Shown in pieces: positions 51,291 to 59,836 of a stretch of 64,000 bases of DNA. Each line of letters starts with the position of its first letter. Within the stretch, counting starts at the first letter, position 1. Position numbers and translations under genes: made by a program. The DNA comes from Candidatus Binatia bacterium. GTDB lineage: Bacteria > Desulfobacterota > Binatia > Bin18. Location: positions 1 through 64,000 of the forward strand of contig JAJDTY010000070.1 in assembly GCA_022826945.1 (NCBI GenBank). The letters run 5' to 3'. The notes under the pieces were generated by a model that did not search any database, was not told the DNA's origin, and worked only from the letters and a program-made list of their open reading frames with translations.

Positions 51291-52259
51291 TCAGACGAAG
51301 AAAATAGCAGCAATCACTAGAATCGCTACGACACTACCGGCGACCAACTGGATAGCACTTACGGGTCTGGATTCTGGGGCGTCGTCCAATGCTTCAATTT
51401 TCTCCAATAAGTAATGTTGATGTATCAGAGCGATCACTGGAATTAACCGCTTCCTTGATGGACCAAAAAAGAACGCGAGGACATCCCACACCAACCAAGC
51501 CCAGAGTGCAACGTTAACTGTCCTAAGAACTGTCGCCAGGCCCTTTGTTACAGTTTTCATCATGACTTTAGTGCCTATGGTGCGATTCATCCAGCCTGCA
51601 ACTTTTACGGCGGTTATATATGTGTTGAACCCACCCTGTTTTGCCGCTTGAAACATCAGGTTAACGATCCATCGTCTTTTATTTGTATTGAGTCCTGCTA
51701 CTTTTAGCTTCTCAATAAGTTCGGGCTGATCGTTTATAAATTTCTCGATTTCTTGTCTTTCCTCTTCTCCTTTTTTGTCCCATTCCTGTTCCGCGAAATG
51801 ATCAAAAATTGCGGATTCAAGTTGCTCCTCTGTTTTACCCGCAACGTGGCACTCAATCTTGAACTCTTGGATGACGCTGACAAGAACCTCCGGCCAAGTG
51901 TGATTCTCAGAACCAGCTATCGTTTTCAATGTGCTATGTGAGCGTGCTTGTATCCCTTTTCTATCTTGTCCGATAATAAGACACGCTTCCGCTTGGTCCT
52001 TATTGTATGACTGCTCCGGGTCGTATGGTAATTCCCCGAATGTCTGTTCATATTCCTCTGGATTACTCCTTAACTCATGCACGAGTACATTCAGGTCATA
52101 CAAAGCTTGGTTGCAGCCATTCTCCCAAGCATCATTTAAGTTAACGTTCAGCATATCAGCAATCTGTTTACGGCTAGCAGCATCCATCTCACAGAGCGCC
52201 TGGAAGGGACGTAAGACTCCCTGTTGGCCAGCCCATGTTTCAAATAACGCTTTGCGCAT
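51291..52259 (-). CDS. YaaW/UPF0174-like protein with C-terminal membrane helices
   Basis: A 322-residue protein. The middle part 'PEVLVSVIQEFKIECHVAGK' and 'LESAIFDHFAEQEWDKKGEE' matches the YaaW (UPF0174) pattern of a helical domain followed by an L-x-x-x-F-x-x-x-W-x-K/D-x-x motif. 'LIPVIALIHQHYLLEK' resembles the terminal 'V-T-I-P-A-V-x-Q-I' element of YaaW. There is a hydrophobic hairpin at about 235-260 and a tail anchor at the very C-terminus ('LVAGSVVAILVIAAIFFV'). GC content is visibly lower than in the window's core. Function of the family is unknown. Confidence 0.65.
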   Translation of the reverse strand: MRKALFETWAGQQGVLRPFQALCEMDAASRKQIADMLNVNLNDAWENGCNQALYDLNVLVHELRSNPEEYEQTFGELPYDPEQSYNKDQAEACLIIGQDRKGIQARSHSTLKTIAGSENHTWPEVLVSVIQEFKIECHVAGKTEEQLESAIFDHFAEQEWDKKGEEERQEIEKFINDQPELIEKLKVAGLNTNKRRWIVNLMFQAAKQGGFNTYITAVKVAGWMNRTIGTKVMMKTVTKGLATVLRTVNVALWAWLVWDVLAFFFGPSRKRLIPVIALIHQHYLLEKIEALDDAPESRPVSAIQLVAGSVVAILVIAAIFFV

Positions 52260-52380
52260 ACTTCTCCCCTTCCCTAATTCATGTCTACTGGAAATCCCTT
52301 TCCCCTAATATATCTCTGAAAGAGATAAAAATCTTCCTCCTTCGTGTCAATACCTCGATCCCGACAATAGTTCTTAAAAC

Positions 52381-52654
52381 TTAGCCCCGACGAATCCGGC
52401 GATATCGTTTGCCGCGTGTCAAGACTTCATCATCGGCCACGACCACATAGTCACCCCAGTGTCCTTCAAGCCACCGCGAAACGGCCTGCCCTTTTGAGCG
52501 ACGAACTCGCTGACTGACGACCACGCTTACCAAGGATAAATATCTCACTACCCCGACCAGCAGGTACCCTCTCTCCACACTCCAAAATTAAATCTACGAC
52601 GCTAGGCGGGATAGCGCGCTGCTGCATTCGGACTTTTGCGTGTGCTGTGTACAT
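52381..52654 (-). pseudogene. DUF4258-type protein gene split by a frameshift
   Basis: From the ATG at 52654 the frame reads 'MYTAHAKVRMQQRAIPPSVV', then 'DLILECGERVPAGRGSEIFI', the start of a DUF4258 (RelE-like) protein. It then continues 'LGKRGRQSASSSLKR' and closes at 52466. The next frame, which ends at 52381, supplies the expected tail 'RWLEGHWGDYVVVADDEVLT' plus 'RGKRYRRIRRG' (family 'Y-x-V-V-x-D-D-G-x-V-I-T-x-G-x-R-Y-K-R-I-R-R'). The shift lies near 52500-52540. It is probably a dead toxin-like gene, though a sequencing error or recoding cannot be excluded. Confidence 0.65.
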
Positions 52655-52671
52655 ACCCTCTCCTTTCCAGG

Positions 52672-53040
52672 TCACTTTTCATCAGTATCTTCGTCTTCTT
52701 TGTCGGACAGCAGCCAACCCAACCCAGCGGCGGTGAGGGCACCTAGTAAGCCGGTCGCCAATAGCCCCATTCCAGCCATAGGCCTGGAGAATTGAGCAAT
52801 CATCCGTTTGGCGGTCGTGTTGTCAGCATCGGCTTCGAGAACCGTCCGATAGAGCAGGTCGATTTTCTCTTTCTGTTTACCCTTAGCTTCTTCGCCGCCT
52901 AGCCAGCGAGATAATGAGGACGGGGCAACGTCAAGCATCTTTGCAAGGTCGGCAGGGCGAGCCGGAATGTCCATCTGCCCGAGTGATCTTTGTATTCGTT
53001 CAAGCCTCTTTTTTGTTTCAAGCCTCTTTTTTGTTTCCAT
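52672..53040 (-). CDS. HTH protein with C-terminal transmembrane anchor
   Basis: A 122-residue protein. A helix-turn-helix 'RPADLAKMLDVAPSSLSRWL' spans about residues 28-48, and a hydrophobic helix spans 88-111 before an acidic tail. The N-terminus has a perfect 6-residue tandem duplication (E-T-K-K-R-L twice). It starts 18 bp ahead of the DUF4258 gene, the usual antitoxin-toxin order of XRE/DUF4258 pairs, but a membrane anchor is unusual for an antitoxin. The ATG at 53040 has no strong Shine-Dalgarno site. Confidence 0.65.
   Translation of the reverse strand: METKKRLETKKRLERIQRSLGQMDIPARPADLAKMLDVAPSSLSRWLGGEEAKGKQKEKIDLLYRTVLEADADNTTAKRMIAQFSRPMAGMGLLATGLLGALTAAGLGWLLSDKEDEDTDEK
53002..53037 (-). 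repeat. Perfect 18-bp tandem repeat in the HTH gene
   Basis: The unit AAGCCTCTTTTTTGTTTC occurs twice in direct succession, encoding E-T-K-K-R-L twice near the N-terminus. Copy-number change would add or remove six residues without altering the frame. Confidence 0.85.
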
Positions 53041-53330
53041 GACTATTATATAAATATGATAATTCAATATGTTAAGAGCTTAATTAAAAATTTTATGACA
53101 ATTCTATAAAATAATAAAATAGAAAATTCAATTTTCCAAAAGACAAAAAAGCGCAGTCTGCCATCAACCCTTTGAATTCAAAGGATTTTTGAGTCTCTAA
53201 CAATACAAATCTGGACAAAAAGCGGGGGCTAAGAAGACAAATTTAGATAACAAATAATGAAGCCTGGATTCCCGTTCTCACAGGAACCCAGGCGGAAACG
53301 GTGGGGAGGAACGCGGACGAAACGACAGGC
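53041..53330. other. AT-rich intergenic spacer
   Basis: No gene is seen. From about 53040 to 53150 the sequence is extremely AT-rich (runs such as TTAATTAAAAATTTTATG), in sharp contrast to the GC-rich neighbours. It marks the outer edge of the low-GC island and probably contains the promoter of the HTH gene. Palindromic character is local (TTAATTAA). Confidence 0.7.
53262..53293 (-). terminator. Probable terminator hairpin of the LLM gene
   Basis: GCCTGG-A-TTCC pairs with GGAA-C-CCAGGC around a 10-base loop with one mismatch. Read on the minus strand it is followed by a T-rich run (TTCATTATTTGTTAT). It lies 38 bp after the stop of the minus-strand LLM gene. Confidence 0.5.
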
Positions 53331-54419
53331 CTAGGCCGCTTTTGCTTCAACGTCCCATTGCCGGAGTTCGGGAATGACTTTTTGCGCGATTAAACGCTGT
53401 GAGCGCTCGGCATCCTCGAACGGCATCCCGGCTCCGCGAAAGCCGAAGATCAGATCAAACCGTCCGACCACCTCTCGCCAGTGGGACAGCTTGTCCAGAA
53501 TCTGCTGCGGAGTACCCCATGCCTGCGCGTTGACATACATCTCGGCCATGCCCTCAAGACCCAATTCACGCAGCGTGTCCACGGCATCGCCATAGGCTTC
53601 GTAGCCCTTGGCATTCTTGAAGTGGTCACCCATGAGTTCGTAATGGTGCATGGCGGACAGCAGATAGCCGGCGATATATTTGTGAGCCAGTTCCTCGGCC
53701 CGGCCAGCGTCTTCGTGGCAGATGGACATACCGGCCATTATGGGCGGGGGCGCGTCAACGCCGTGGAGTTCGCGAAACAGGGCTCGATAGGGCTCAAAAT
53801 CCGCATGATGCTCTTCAATCGGCTTTTGGGTGAAGACCATCATCTGGGCACGGTGCTTGGCCGCTTCCAGGGCCGAATCGGGCGACATCGCCACCTGGGT
53901 CGTGCGGCCCTTGAACGTCCGCGTGGGTTTGGGACGAATCGGTGCCCGTGGTTGCGGATAGTATTTGCCGCTGCCCTCGATGAGGCCGGTCTCCAGGGCG
54001 TTGAGAATCATGGGCACGGCTTCATCGAAGCGCTCCCGCGAGGTATCCATATCAATACCGAACTGGTCATACTCCCGGCGGGAAAGGCCACGACCCAGAC
54101 CAAGAATCACCCGGCCGTTCGACAGTTCATCCAACAACGCGACCTTCTCGGCCGAACGTAGCGGCGTGTTCCACGGCACGATCACCGCGCCGGTCGCCAG
54201 CTTGAGCCTGGTGGTGATGGCCGCCAGATGACCCAGATAAATGGCGTTATCGGGACAAAACGAGTAGTCCTCAAAATGATGCTCCACAGACCAGTGCGCG
54301 TCATAGCCGAGTTCCTCTAGCTGCGAGGCCAGGGCCAACTCTTCCCGGTAGACCTGACTGTCCGTTACACTGTCGTCATAGCCGTAGCGCTGAAAGAGCG
54401 CGATTGTCCCGATTTGCAT
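53331..54419 (-). CDS. LLM-class flavin-dependent oxidoreductase
   Basis: A 362-residue LLM protein: 'MQIGTIALFQRYGYDDSVTD', 'ELGYDAHWSVEHHFEDYSFC', 'ALLDELSNGRVILGLGRGLS' and 'YGDAVDTLRELGLEGMAEMY'. The E-H-H-F motif and 'FCPDNAIYLGHLAAITTRLK' are typical of alkanal-monooxygenase-like members. The ATG at 54419 has AGGAGGG upstream; further in-frame codons upstream lack family similarity. Preceded on the same strand by a SnoaL-like gene, 93 bp away. Confidence 0.9.
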   Translation of the reverse strand: MQIGTIALFQRYGYDDSVTDSQVYREELALASQLEELGYDAHWSVEHHFEDYSFCPDNAIYLGHLAAITTRLKLATGAVIVPWNTPLRSAEKVALLDELSNGRVILGLGRGLSRREYDQFGIDMDTSRERFDEAVPMILNALETGLIEGSGKYYPQPRAPIRPKPTRTFKGRTTQVAMSPDSALEAAKHRAQMMVFTQKPIEEHHADFEPYRALFRELHGVDAPPPIMAGMSICHEDAGRAEELAHKYIAGYLLSAMHHYELMGDHFKNAKGYEAYGDAVDTLRELGLEGMAEMYVNAQAWGTPQQILDKLSHWREVVGRFDLIFGFRGAGMPFEDAERSQRLIAQKVIPELRQWDVEAKAA

Positions 54420-54512
54420 AACACACCCTCCTGTTGTGTATCTTCCTGTGCTGGCAGCTATCCTGCGGGCTTCTCCGTCTGTGTCTTCTCGCTCTGCTTT
54501 TTTGGGCACCAC

Positions 54513-54959
54513 TCAGGCTGCCGGTTTTAGCTTGCCACCGTACGCTTCCAGATACGCGACCAGACGTTGGCATTCCTCATCAGAAACTCGGTCTTCCAAG
54601 AGACTGATGCGGTCTCCCTCAAAGACGGCCCGCTCTTCGCCTTCCATGCGGCAGTCGGGTGCACCGTCCAGAGTGTAGGTCGCGACCCAGCGCATCCAGA
54701 CTTCGCCGTTCTTTTCCATTGGTCCCTCACCGAACTCAACGCGTCGTGAGGTAAAGCGACGGTCGAAGCCATTCACCGCGACCTGAAAATCGCTCAGAAT
54801 CGTGGCCCGGCTTTCATGCCGTCCGCCGAGCGGCGGCCCGGCAATAAAATCGTATACCGCATCCTCGGTGAAATAGGGCTCAAGCAGCGACCAGTCATCG
54901 CTGTCATACGCGTCTTCAAAAGCTTGTGCATATTCCAGGAACCGTTCGACAATACCCAT
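54513..54959 (-). CDS. SnoaL/NTF2-like protein
   Basis: A 148-residue cone-shaped NTF2-like fold: 'FLEYAQAFEDAYDSDDWSLL' with 'EPYFTEDAVYDFIAGPPLGG', then 'VWMRWVATYTLDGAPDCRME' and 'GEERAVFEGDRISLLEDRVS'. Such proteins are isomerases, dehydratases or binding proteins in catabolic and secondary pathways. It is likely co-transcribed with the LLM gene downstream and may act on its product. Confidence 0.8.
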   Translation of the reverse strand: MGIVERFLEYAQAFEDAYDSDDWSLLEPYFTEDAVYDFIAGPPLGGRHESRATILSDFQVAVNGFDRRFTSRRVEFGEGPMEKNGEVWMRWVATYTLDGAPDCRMEGEERAVFEGDRISLLEDRVSDEECQRLVAYLEAYGGKLKPAA

Positions 54960-55061
54960 ACGCTGATCTCCTTTTTCTCCCAGGTCAGTTTGGCTTACGA
55001 ATCTGGGCTGGGGGATTTTATCTCCGTATCACACCGCTCAGCGAGAATACACGAGGAGCTC

Positions 55062-55499
55062 CTACCCTTTTGTTGCCACCACGGTCCATGTGCTGCTCAC
55101 CGTGGCAACGACTTCGTCTTGCGTATTGCGGATGGTCGCTTCAACAAACGCCACCCGCTGGCCTTTGCGCAGGACTTTGCCCGCCCCTTTGACCAAGCCC
55201 TTTTTGACCGGCTTGAGAAAACTGATTTTCAGCTCGGCGGTCGTGGCAAATTCGCCCTCGTCCATGACCGACCCGATGGCACTGCTCAGCAGTTCATCGG
55301 CAAAAACGCTCAAATAGCCACCAGCCACATAGCCGAACGGATTCAATACGCGCGAGTGGCTGGCGTCCCACTCCCATTCGGACGTACCAGGACCGAACCG
55401 TACCGGCCGCAGACCGATCTCCCGGTGCGCCGGTGTGACATAGTCCTCGGGCCGGTTTTCGCGCAGGGCGGCATTCAGTTTTTCAACAGGAGAAAGCAT
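55062..55499 (-). CDS. PaaI-like hotdog-fold thioesterase
   Basis: A 145-residue hotdog protein: 'HSRVLNPFGYVAGGYLSVFA' plus 'DELLSSAIGSVM' gives the G-x-x-x-G-G-x-x-x-x-x-A-D-x motif of PaaI thioesterases, then 'TTAELKISFLKPVKKG' and 'RVAFVEATIRNTQDEVVATV'. It should hydrolyse an acyl-CoA thioester. The ATG at 55499 has GAGGACC upstream. Divergent from bioF. Confidence 0.85.
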   Translation of the reverse strand: MLSPVEKLNAALRENRPEDYVTPAHREIGLRPVRFGPGTSEWEWDASHSRVLNPFGYVAGGYLSVFADELLSSAIGSVMDEGEFATTAELKISFLKPVKKGLVKGAGKVLRKGQRVAFVEATIRNTQDEVVATVSSTWTVVATKG

Positions 55500-55552
55500 A
55501 GGTCCTCGTACCACCTTTTGATCGAGTTCTCAAAAGGGTAGTATGAGCGCGC

Positions 55553-56725
55553 ATGCGCAAAGAGATACTCACCGCCCGTCTGGCCGAGGTGAAAGAGAGT
55601 GACTTGTATCGTCGCTTGCGTGCAGTTGAGGGCGCACAGGACGCGGCCATTATCCTTGAAGGCCAAGAGGTGCTACTGTTCTCCTCCAATAATTACCTGG
55701 GTTTGGCTAATCACCCGGCTCTCAAGCGGGCGGCCCAAGAGGCAATTGCACAGTACGGCTGTGGCAGTGGCGCTTCTCGTCTGATTTCCGGCTCCATGAC
55801 GGTCCATCACGAGTTGGAACAGCGCCTCGCTACACTCAAAAAAACAGAAGCCGCCCTTGTTTTTCCGACGGGTTATCACGCCAATATCGGGGTGTTGTCT
55901 GCCCTGATGGGACCGGGCGATACGATCTTGAGCGACAGCCTGAACCACGCCAGCATTATCGACGGCTGCCGCCTGTCACGGGCTGATACCCGAGTCTATC
56001 GTCACGCTGACACCAAGCATCTGGGTGAGCTGCTAAAAGCGTGTCCAGCGGCCGGCCAGCGCCTGATCGTAACGGACAGCGTGTTCAGCATGGACGGCGA
56101 CGTGGCCCCACTTGTGGAGATTGTCAGCCTGGCCCAACAGTATGACGCCTGGGTGATGATTGATGAGGCCCACGCAACCGGTGTGTTCGGGCCGCACGGT
56201 AGCGGCCTGGTTGAAGAACTCGGCCTGACCGGGCAGGTCGATATCCAGATGGGCACCTTGGGCAAGGCACTGGGCTGCGTGGGGGCCTTTGTGGCTGGCA
56301 GTCACGAGCTGATTGACTGGCTAGTCAATCGTGCTCGAAGTTTTATCTATACCACGGCGATTCCGCCCGCGGTTGCGGCGGCGGTTCTCGCCGCCCTCGA
56401 TATTGTGGAGCAGGAGCCCAAGCGACGACAGCAGTTATGGGACAACACTCAGGTTTTGTCGGACGGGCTCCGCTCACTCGGCTATACGCTGGGCGCGACC
56501 CGCTCGCAGATTCTGCCGGTCATCATCGGCGAGGCGCGCGAGACGATGGTCGTGGCCGCTGCCATCCTCCAGCGTGGCGTCTTTGCCCACGGCATCCGCC
56601 CGCCAACCGTTCCGGAAGGGACCTCGCGTATTCGCGTGACCCCGATGGCAACCCATACCTCAGACCACCTGTCACGCACGCTGGACGCGTTTGCCGCAGC
56701 TGGCAAGGAGGTCGGGATTCGATGA
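55553..56725 (+). CDS. bioF: 8-amino-7-oxononanoate synthase
   Basis: A 390-residue PLP enzyme of the alpha-oxoamine synthase family: 'LLFSSNNYLGLANHPALKRA', 'GCGSGASRLISGSMTVHHEL', 'DAWVMIDEAHATGVFGPHGS' and the PLP Lys238 in 'IQMGTLGKALGCVGAFVAGS'. It joins pimeloyl-ACP or -CoA with alanine, the first committed biotin step. First gene of a tight bioF-A-D-B operon; its stop overlaps bioA by four bases. No bioC or bioH is visible, so pimeloyl supply lies elsewhere. Confidence 0.95.
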   Translation: MRKEILTARLAEVKESDLYRRLRAVEGAQDAAIILEGQEVLLFSSNNYLGLANHPALKRAAQEAIAQYGCGSGASRLISGSMTVHHELEQRLATLKKTEAALVFPTGYHANIGVLSALMGPGDTILSDSLNHASIIDGCRLSRADTRVYRHADTKHLGELLKACPAAGQRLIVTDSVFSMDGDVAPLVEIVSLAQQYDAWVMIDEAHATGVFGPHGSGLVEELGLTGQVDIQMGTLGKALGCVGAFVAGSHELIDWLVNRARSFIYTTAIPPAVAAAVLAALDIVEQEPKRRQQLWDNTQVLSDGLRSLGYTLGATRSQILPVIIGEARETMVVAAAILQRGVFAHGIRPPTVPEGTSRIRVTPMATHTSDHLSRTLDAFAAAGKEVGIR

Positions 56726-58077
56726 GCAGTCCGTCGTATGCCGACCTCAAAACCTGGGATCATACCTATGTGTGGCATCCGTTTACCCAGATGCAGGACT
56801 GGTTGCAGGAAGACCCGATTATTATTGCCGGGGGCGAAGGCAATTATCTGATTGATATCAACGGCAAACGTTATCTGGACGGGGTCTCTTCGTTATGGTG
56901 CAACATTCACGGCCATACCCATCCCCGCCTCAACCGCGCCATTACCGAGCAGGTCAACCGGGTCTCGCATTCGACCATGCTCGGGCTGGCCAATATCCCG
57001 TCCATCCTACTGGCGAAAAAACTAGTTGAGCTTGCGCCGTCCGGGTTGACCCGCGTGTTCTATTCGGACGCGGGTGCGACCGCCACGGAAATCGCACTCA
57101 AACTGGCGTTTCAGTACTGGCAGCTGCGCGGAGAAACCCGGCGCACAAAATTTGCCTCATTAGTCGAAGCCTACCACGGCGATACCCTGGGCGCGGTCAG
57201 CGTGGGGTACTCCGAACTCTTCCACCATTTTTATCGACCCCTTTTGGCGGATACGGTTCGGTTGACCCCGCCGTATGTGTTTCGCTTTGTCCGTGGCATG
57301 TCGGCCGAGCGGGCACTCGCTGCGGCTCAGGAAGAGGCCGAACATACGCTCGCCCGGCAACATGAAGAACTGGCGGCTGTGATTATTGAACCCCTCATGC
57401 AGGGTGCGGCCGGGATGTGGGCGCATCCAGTCGAATATGTGCAGACCCTGCGACAGCTTACCCGGCAGCACGGTATTCTCTTCATCTGTGACGAGGTGGC
57501 CACCGGGTTTGGCCGTACCGGAAAAATGTTTGCCTGCGAGCATGCCAACGTCAGTCCGGACTTGTTCTGCGTGGCCAAGGGCATTACCGGTGGCTATCTG
57601 CCGCTCGCAGCGACCCTGGCAACCGAGGAGATTTTTTCCGCTTTTCTCGCACCCTACGAAGAGTTCAAAACCTTCTTTCATGGCCATACGTATACCGGCA
57701 ACCCCGTGGCCTGCGCCGCGGCCCTGGCGAGCCTGGAGGTTTTTGCCGAAGAGCAGGTCCTTGAGCGCCTGCAACCCAAGGTCGCCCTGCTGACCCAGCG
57801 TCTCCGGATCGATATTGCCACCCTCCCCCATGTGGCCGACATCCGACAGTGGGGCATGATGGTCGGGATCGAATTGATGCGCGACCCGGCCAAAAAGGTT
57901 GCCTATAATCCTGCTGAGAAGATCGGCATTCGTGTCATCCAGGAAGCGCGTAAGCACGGGGTAATGATTCGGCCGTTGGGCAGTGTCATCATTCTCATGC
58001 CGCCGCTCAGTATTACCGAGTCTGAGTTGTCACATTTGCTCGATGTGGTCCATACCGCCATTCAGACCGTCACATGA
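56722..58077 (+). CDS. bioA: Adenosylmethionine-8-amino-7-oxononanoate aminotransferase
   Basis: A 451-residue class III aminotransferase: 'TYVWHPFTQMQDWLQEDPII' (BioA N-terminal block), 'RYLDGVSSLWCNIHGHTHPR', 'RVFYSDAGATATEIALKLAF', 'GILFICDEVATGFGRTGKMF' and PLP Lys286 in 'LFCVAKGITGGYLPLAATLA'. It makes 7,8-diaminopelargonate using an amino donor, usually SAM. The start is inside the bioF stop (ATGA) and its stop overlaps bioD likewise. Confidence 0.95.
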   Translation: MSSPSYADLKTWDHTYVWHPFTQMQDWLQEDPIIIAGGEGNYLIDINGKRYLDGVSSLWCNIHGHTHPRLNRAITEQVNRVSHSTMLGLANIPSILLAKKLVELAPSGLTRVFYSDAGATATEIALKLAFQYWQLRGETRRTKFASLVEAYHGDTLGAVSVGYSELFHHFYRPLLADTVRLTPPYVFRFVRGMSAERALAAAQEEAEHTLARQHEELAAVIIEPLMQGAAGMWAHPVEYVQTLRQLTRQHGILFICDEVATGFGRTGKMFACEHANVSPDLFCVAKGITGGYLPLAATLATEEIFSAFLAPYEEFKTFFHGHTYTGNPVACAAALASLEVFAEEQVLERLQPKVALLTQRLRIDIATLPHVADIRQWGMMVGIELMRDPAKKVAYNPAEKIGIRVIQEARKHGVMIRPLGSVIILMPPLSITESELSHLLDVVHTAIQTVT

Positions 58078-58781
58078 CCAGCCTATTTATCACCGGCACG
58101 GATACCGGCATCGGCAAAACCTTGGTGGGCTGTGGTATTGCTGCGGCCCTGACCGCCCAAGGCAAACGGATAGGCGTACTCAAGCCGGCAGAAACCGGCT
58201 GCGACAGACGGGACGGGGTCTTGTACCCGGACGACGCCGCACGCCTGGCTGGCTATGCCCAGAGCAAGTTACCGCTTGAGACCGTGTGTCCCTACCGTTT
58301 TTCCCCGCCGGTCGCCCCGAGTGTGGCGGCCGAGCAGGCCGGTGTGACCATTCAGCCGGAGCGGATTGTCGAGGTGTTTCAGACGATTGCCAGCCAGCAC
58401 GAGGTGACGCTGGTAGAGGGCGCCGGCGGTCTGCTGGTGCCGCTCGTGGGCCGCTATTCATTTGCCGACCTGGCCCGCGATCTCGACATTCCGATTCTCG
58501 TTGTAGTCGGCTCAAAGCTGGGGGCATTAAATCATACCTTGCTGACGCTGCACTGTATCGAGGCCCGTGGTTTACCCCTGGCCGGCTATATCCTCAACCA
58601 TCCGACCCGGACCGCGGATGATGCCGTCAAAACCAACGCGACGACCTTGGCTGGCCTGACCGACGCGCCGTGCCGGGGTATTATTCCCCATCTTGCGTTG
58701 GGCGAAGATATCGACCGGGATCGCGGGATACTGAGCGAGTTGTTCGCCACAGCAGTTGATCTTCCCGGACTGCTCGGATAG
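58074..58781 (+). CDS. bioD: Dethiobiotin synthetase
   Basis: A 235-residue P-loop enzyme: 'LFITGTDTGIGKTLVGCGIA' (Walker A), 'GVLKPAETGCDRRDG' (carbamate/substrate Lys), 'VTLVEGAGGLLVPLVGRYSF' (the E-G-A-G-G motif) and 'LVVVGSKLGALNHTLLTLHC'. It closes the ureido ring with CO2 and ATP. Coupled to bioA by a four-base overlap; bioB follows 44 bp later with its own AAAGGGAAA site. Confidence 0.95.
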   Translation: MTSLFITGTDTGIGKTLVGCGIAAALTAQGKRIGVLKPAETGCDRRDGVLYPDDAARLAGYAQSKLPLETVCPYRFSPPVAPSVAAEQAGVTIQPERIVEVFQTIASQHEVTLVEGAGGLLVPLVGRYSFADLARDLDIPILVVVGSKLGALNHTLLTLHCIEARGLPLAGYILNHPTRTADDAVKTNATTLAGLTDAPCRGIIPHLALGEDIDRDRGILSELFATAVDLPGLLG

Positions 58782-58825
58782 AGCAGAGTCCTGCACAGCA
58801 CGCTTTGACGGAAAGGGAAAACCGT

Positions 58826-59836
58826 ATGAATAGCTTCTCGCGCTTCGTGACCCAATCATTAGCCGGCGAGTTACTGTCGCGTGAAGACGCCTTCGCTGTT
58901 CTCCAGGCAGCCGACGAGGAGCTATCCGAACTGCTGCATGCGGCCTTCACGGTGCGGGAAAAGTTCTTCGGGCGGAAGGTCAAGATCTGTGTCTTACAAA
59001 ACGCGCGCAGCGGTTTATGCCCGGAAGATTGCAATTACTGTTCCCAGTCCTCCATCTCCAAGGCTCCAATTGACAAATACCGCCTGCTCTCAGCGGACGA
59101 ACTGCTTGCCGGTGCACGCAAGGCCGCCCAGGCCGGTGCGCGGCGCTATTGCATGGTCGCCAGCGGACGTGGCCCGAGCACGCGCGATATTGACCATCTG
59201 ACCGCAGCGACACGCCAGATCAAAGCCGAGTTCCCCGGTCTTGAGATTTGTGTCTCTCTGGGACTCATGAGCGAACCTCAGGCCCGTGCGCTCAAAGACG
59301 CCGGCGTCGGCTGGGTCAACCACAACCTCAACACCAGCCGTGAGTTTTACGCAGAAATCTGCTCAACACATACCTATGAGGATCGGGTTGAGACTGTCAA
59401 AAACGTCAAACGGGCCGGGCTGTCCACGTGTAGCGGTGGCATTATCGGTATGGGGGAAAAAGACGAGGACGTGGTCGAATTAGCCTACGCCGTCCGGGCG
59501 CTGAACATTGACTCCGTACCGGTCAATTTTCTGTATCCCATCGACGGTACACCGCTTGGTTCGCACAAAGACTTCAATCCCGTCCGGGGGCTTAAGGCAC
59601 TCTGCCTGATGCGCTTTCTGAATCCGCGCAGCGAAATCCGTATGGCTGCGGGACGCGAACTCTATCTCGGCCAATGGTCGGGCCTAGCCTTCTATCCGGC
59701 AAACTCGATTTTTGTCGAAGGCTATCTCACCACCCCGGGCCAGCAGGCCCACGACGCCCACCAACTCGTTGAAGCCGCCGGGTTTGAGGTAGAGCAGGAA
59801 GACCCGCCGGGGGCAGACGCGTCCAGCGGCGTGTAG
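58826..59836 (+). CDS. bioB: Biotin synthase
   Basis: A 336-residue radical-SAM enzyme. The 4Fe-4S SAM cluster ligands are C65, C69 and C72 in 'RSGLCPEDCNYCSQSS'. Other blocks are 'ARRYCMVASGRGPSTRDIDH', 'DAGVGWVNHNLNTSREFYAE' and 'GLSTCSGGIIGMGEKDEDVV', with cluster-related Cys and Arg residues. It inserts sulfur into dethiobiotin. The ATG at 58826 is better spaced to GGAAAGGGAAA than the earlier in-frame codon at 58805. Confidence 0.96.
   Translation: MNSFSRFVTQSLAGELLSREDAFAVLQAADEELSELLHAAFTVREKFFGRKVKICVLQNARSGLCPEDCNYCSQSSISKAPIDKYRLLSADELLAGARKAAQAGARRYCMVASGRGPSTRDIDHLTAATRQIKAEFPGLEICVSLGLMSEPQARALKDAGVGWVNHNLNTSREFYAEICSTHTYEDRVETVKNVKRAGLSTCSGGIIGMGEKDEDVVELAYAVRALNIDSVPVNFLYPIDGTPLGSHKDFNPVRGLKALCLMRFLNPRSEIRMAAGRELYLGQWSGLAFYPANSIFVEGYLTTPGQQAHDAHQLVEAAGFEVEQEDPPGADASSGV

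Noticed and set aside
53481-54161. 226-codon plus-strand frame opposite the LLM gene
   Set aside because: No start signal or motif; the LLM protein on the minus strand is complete and typical.
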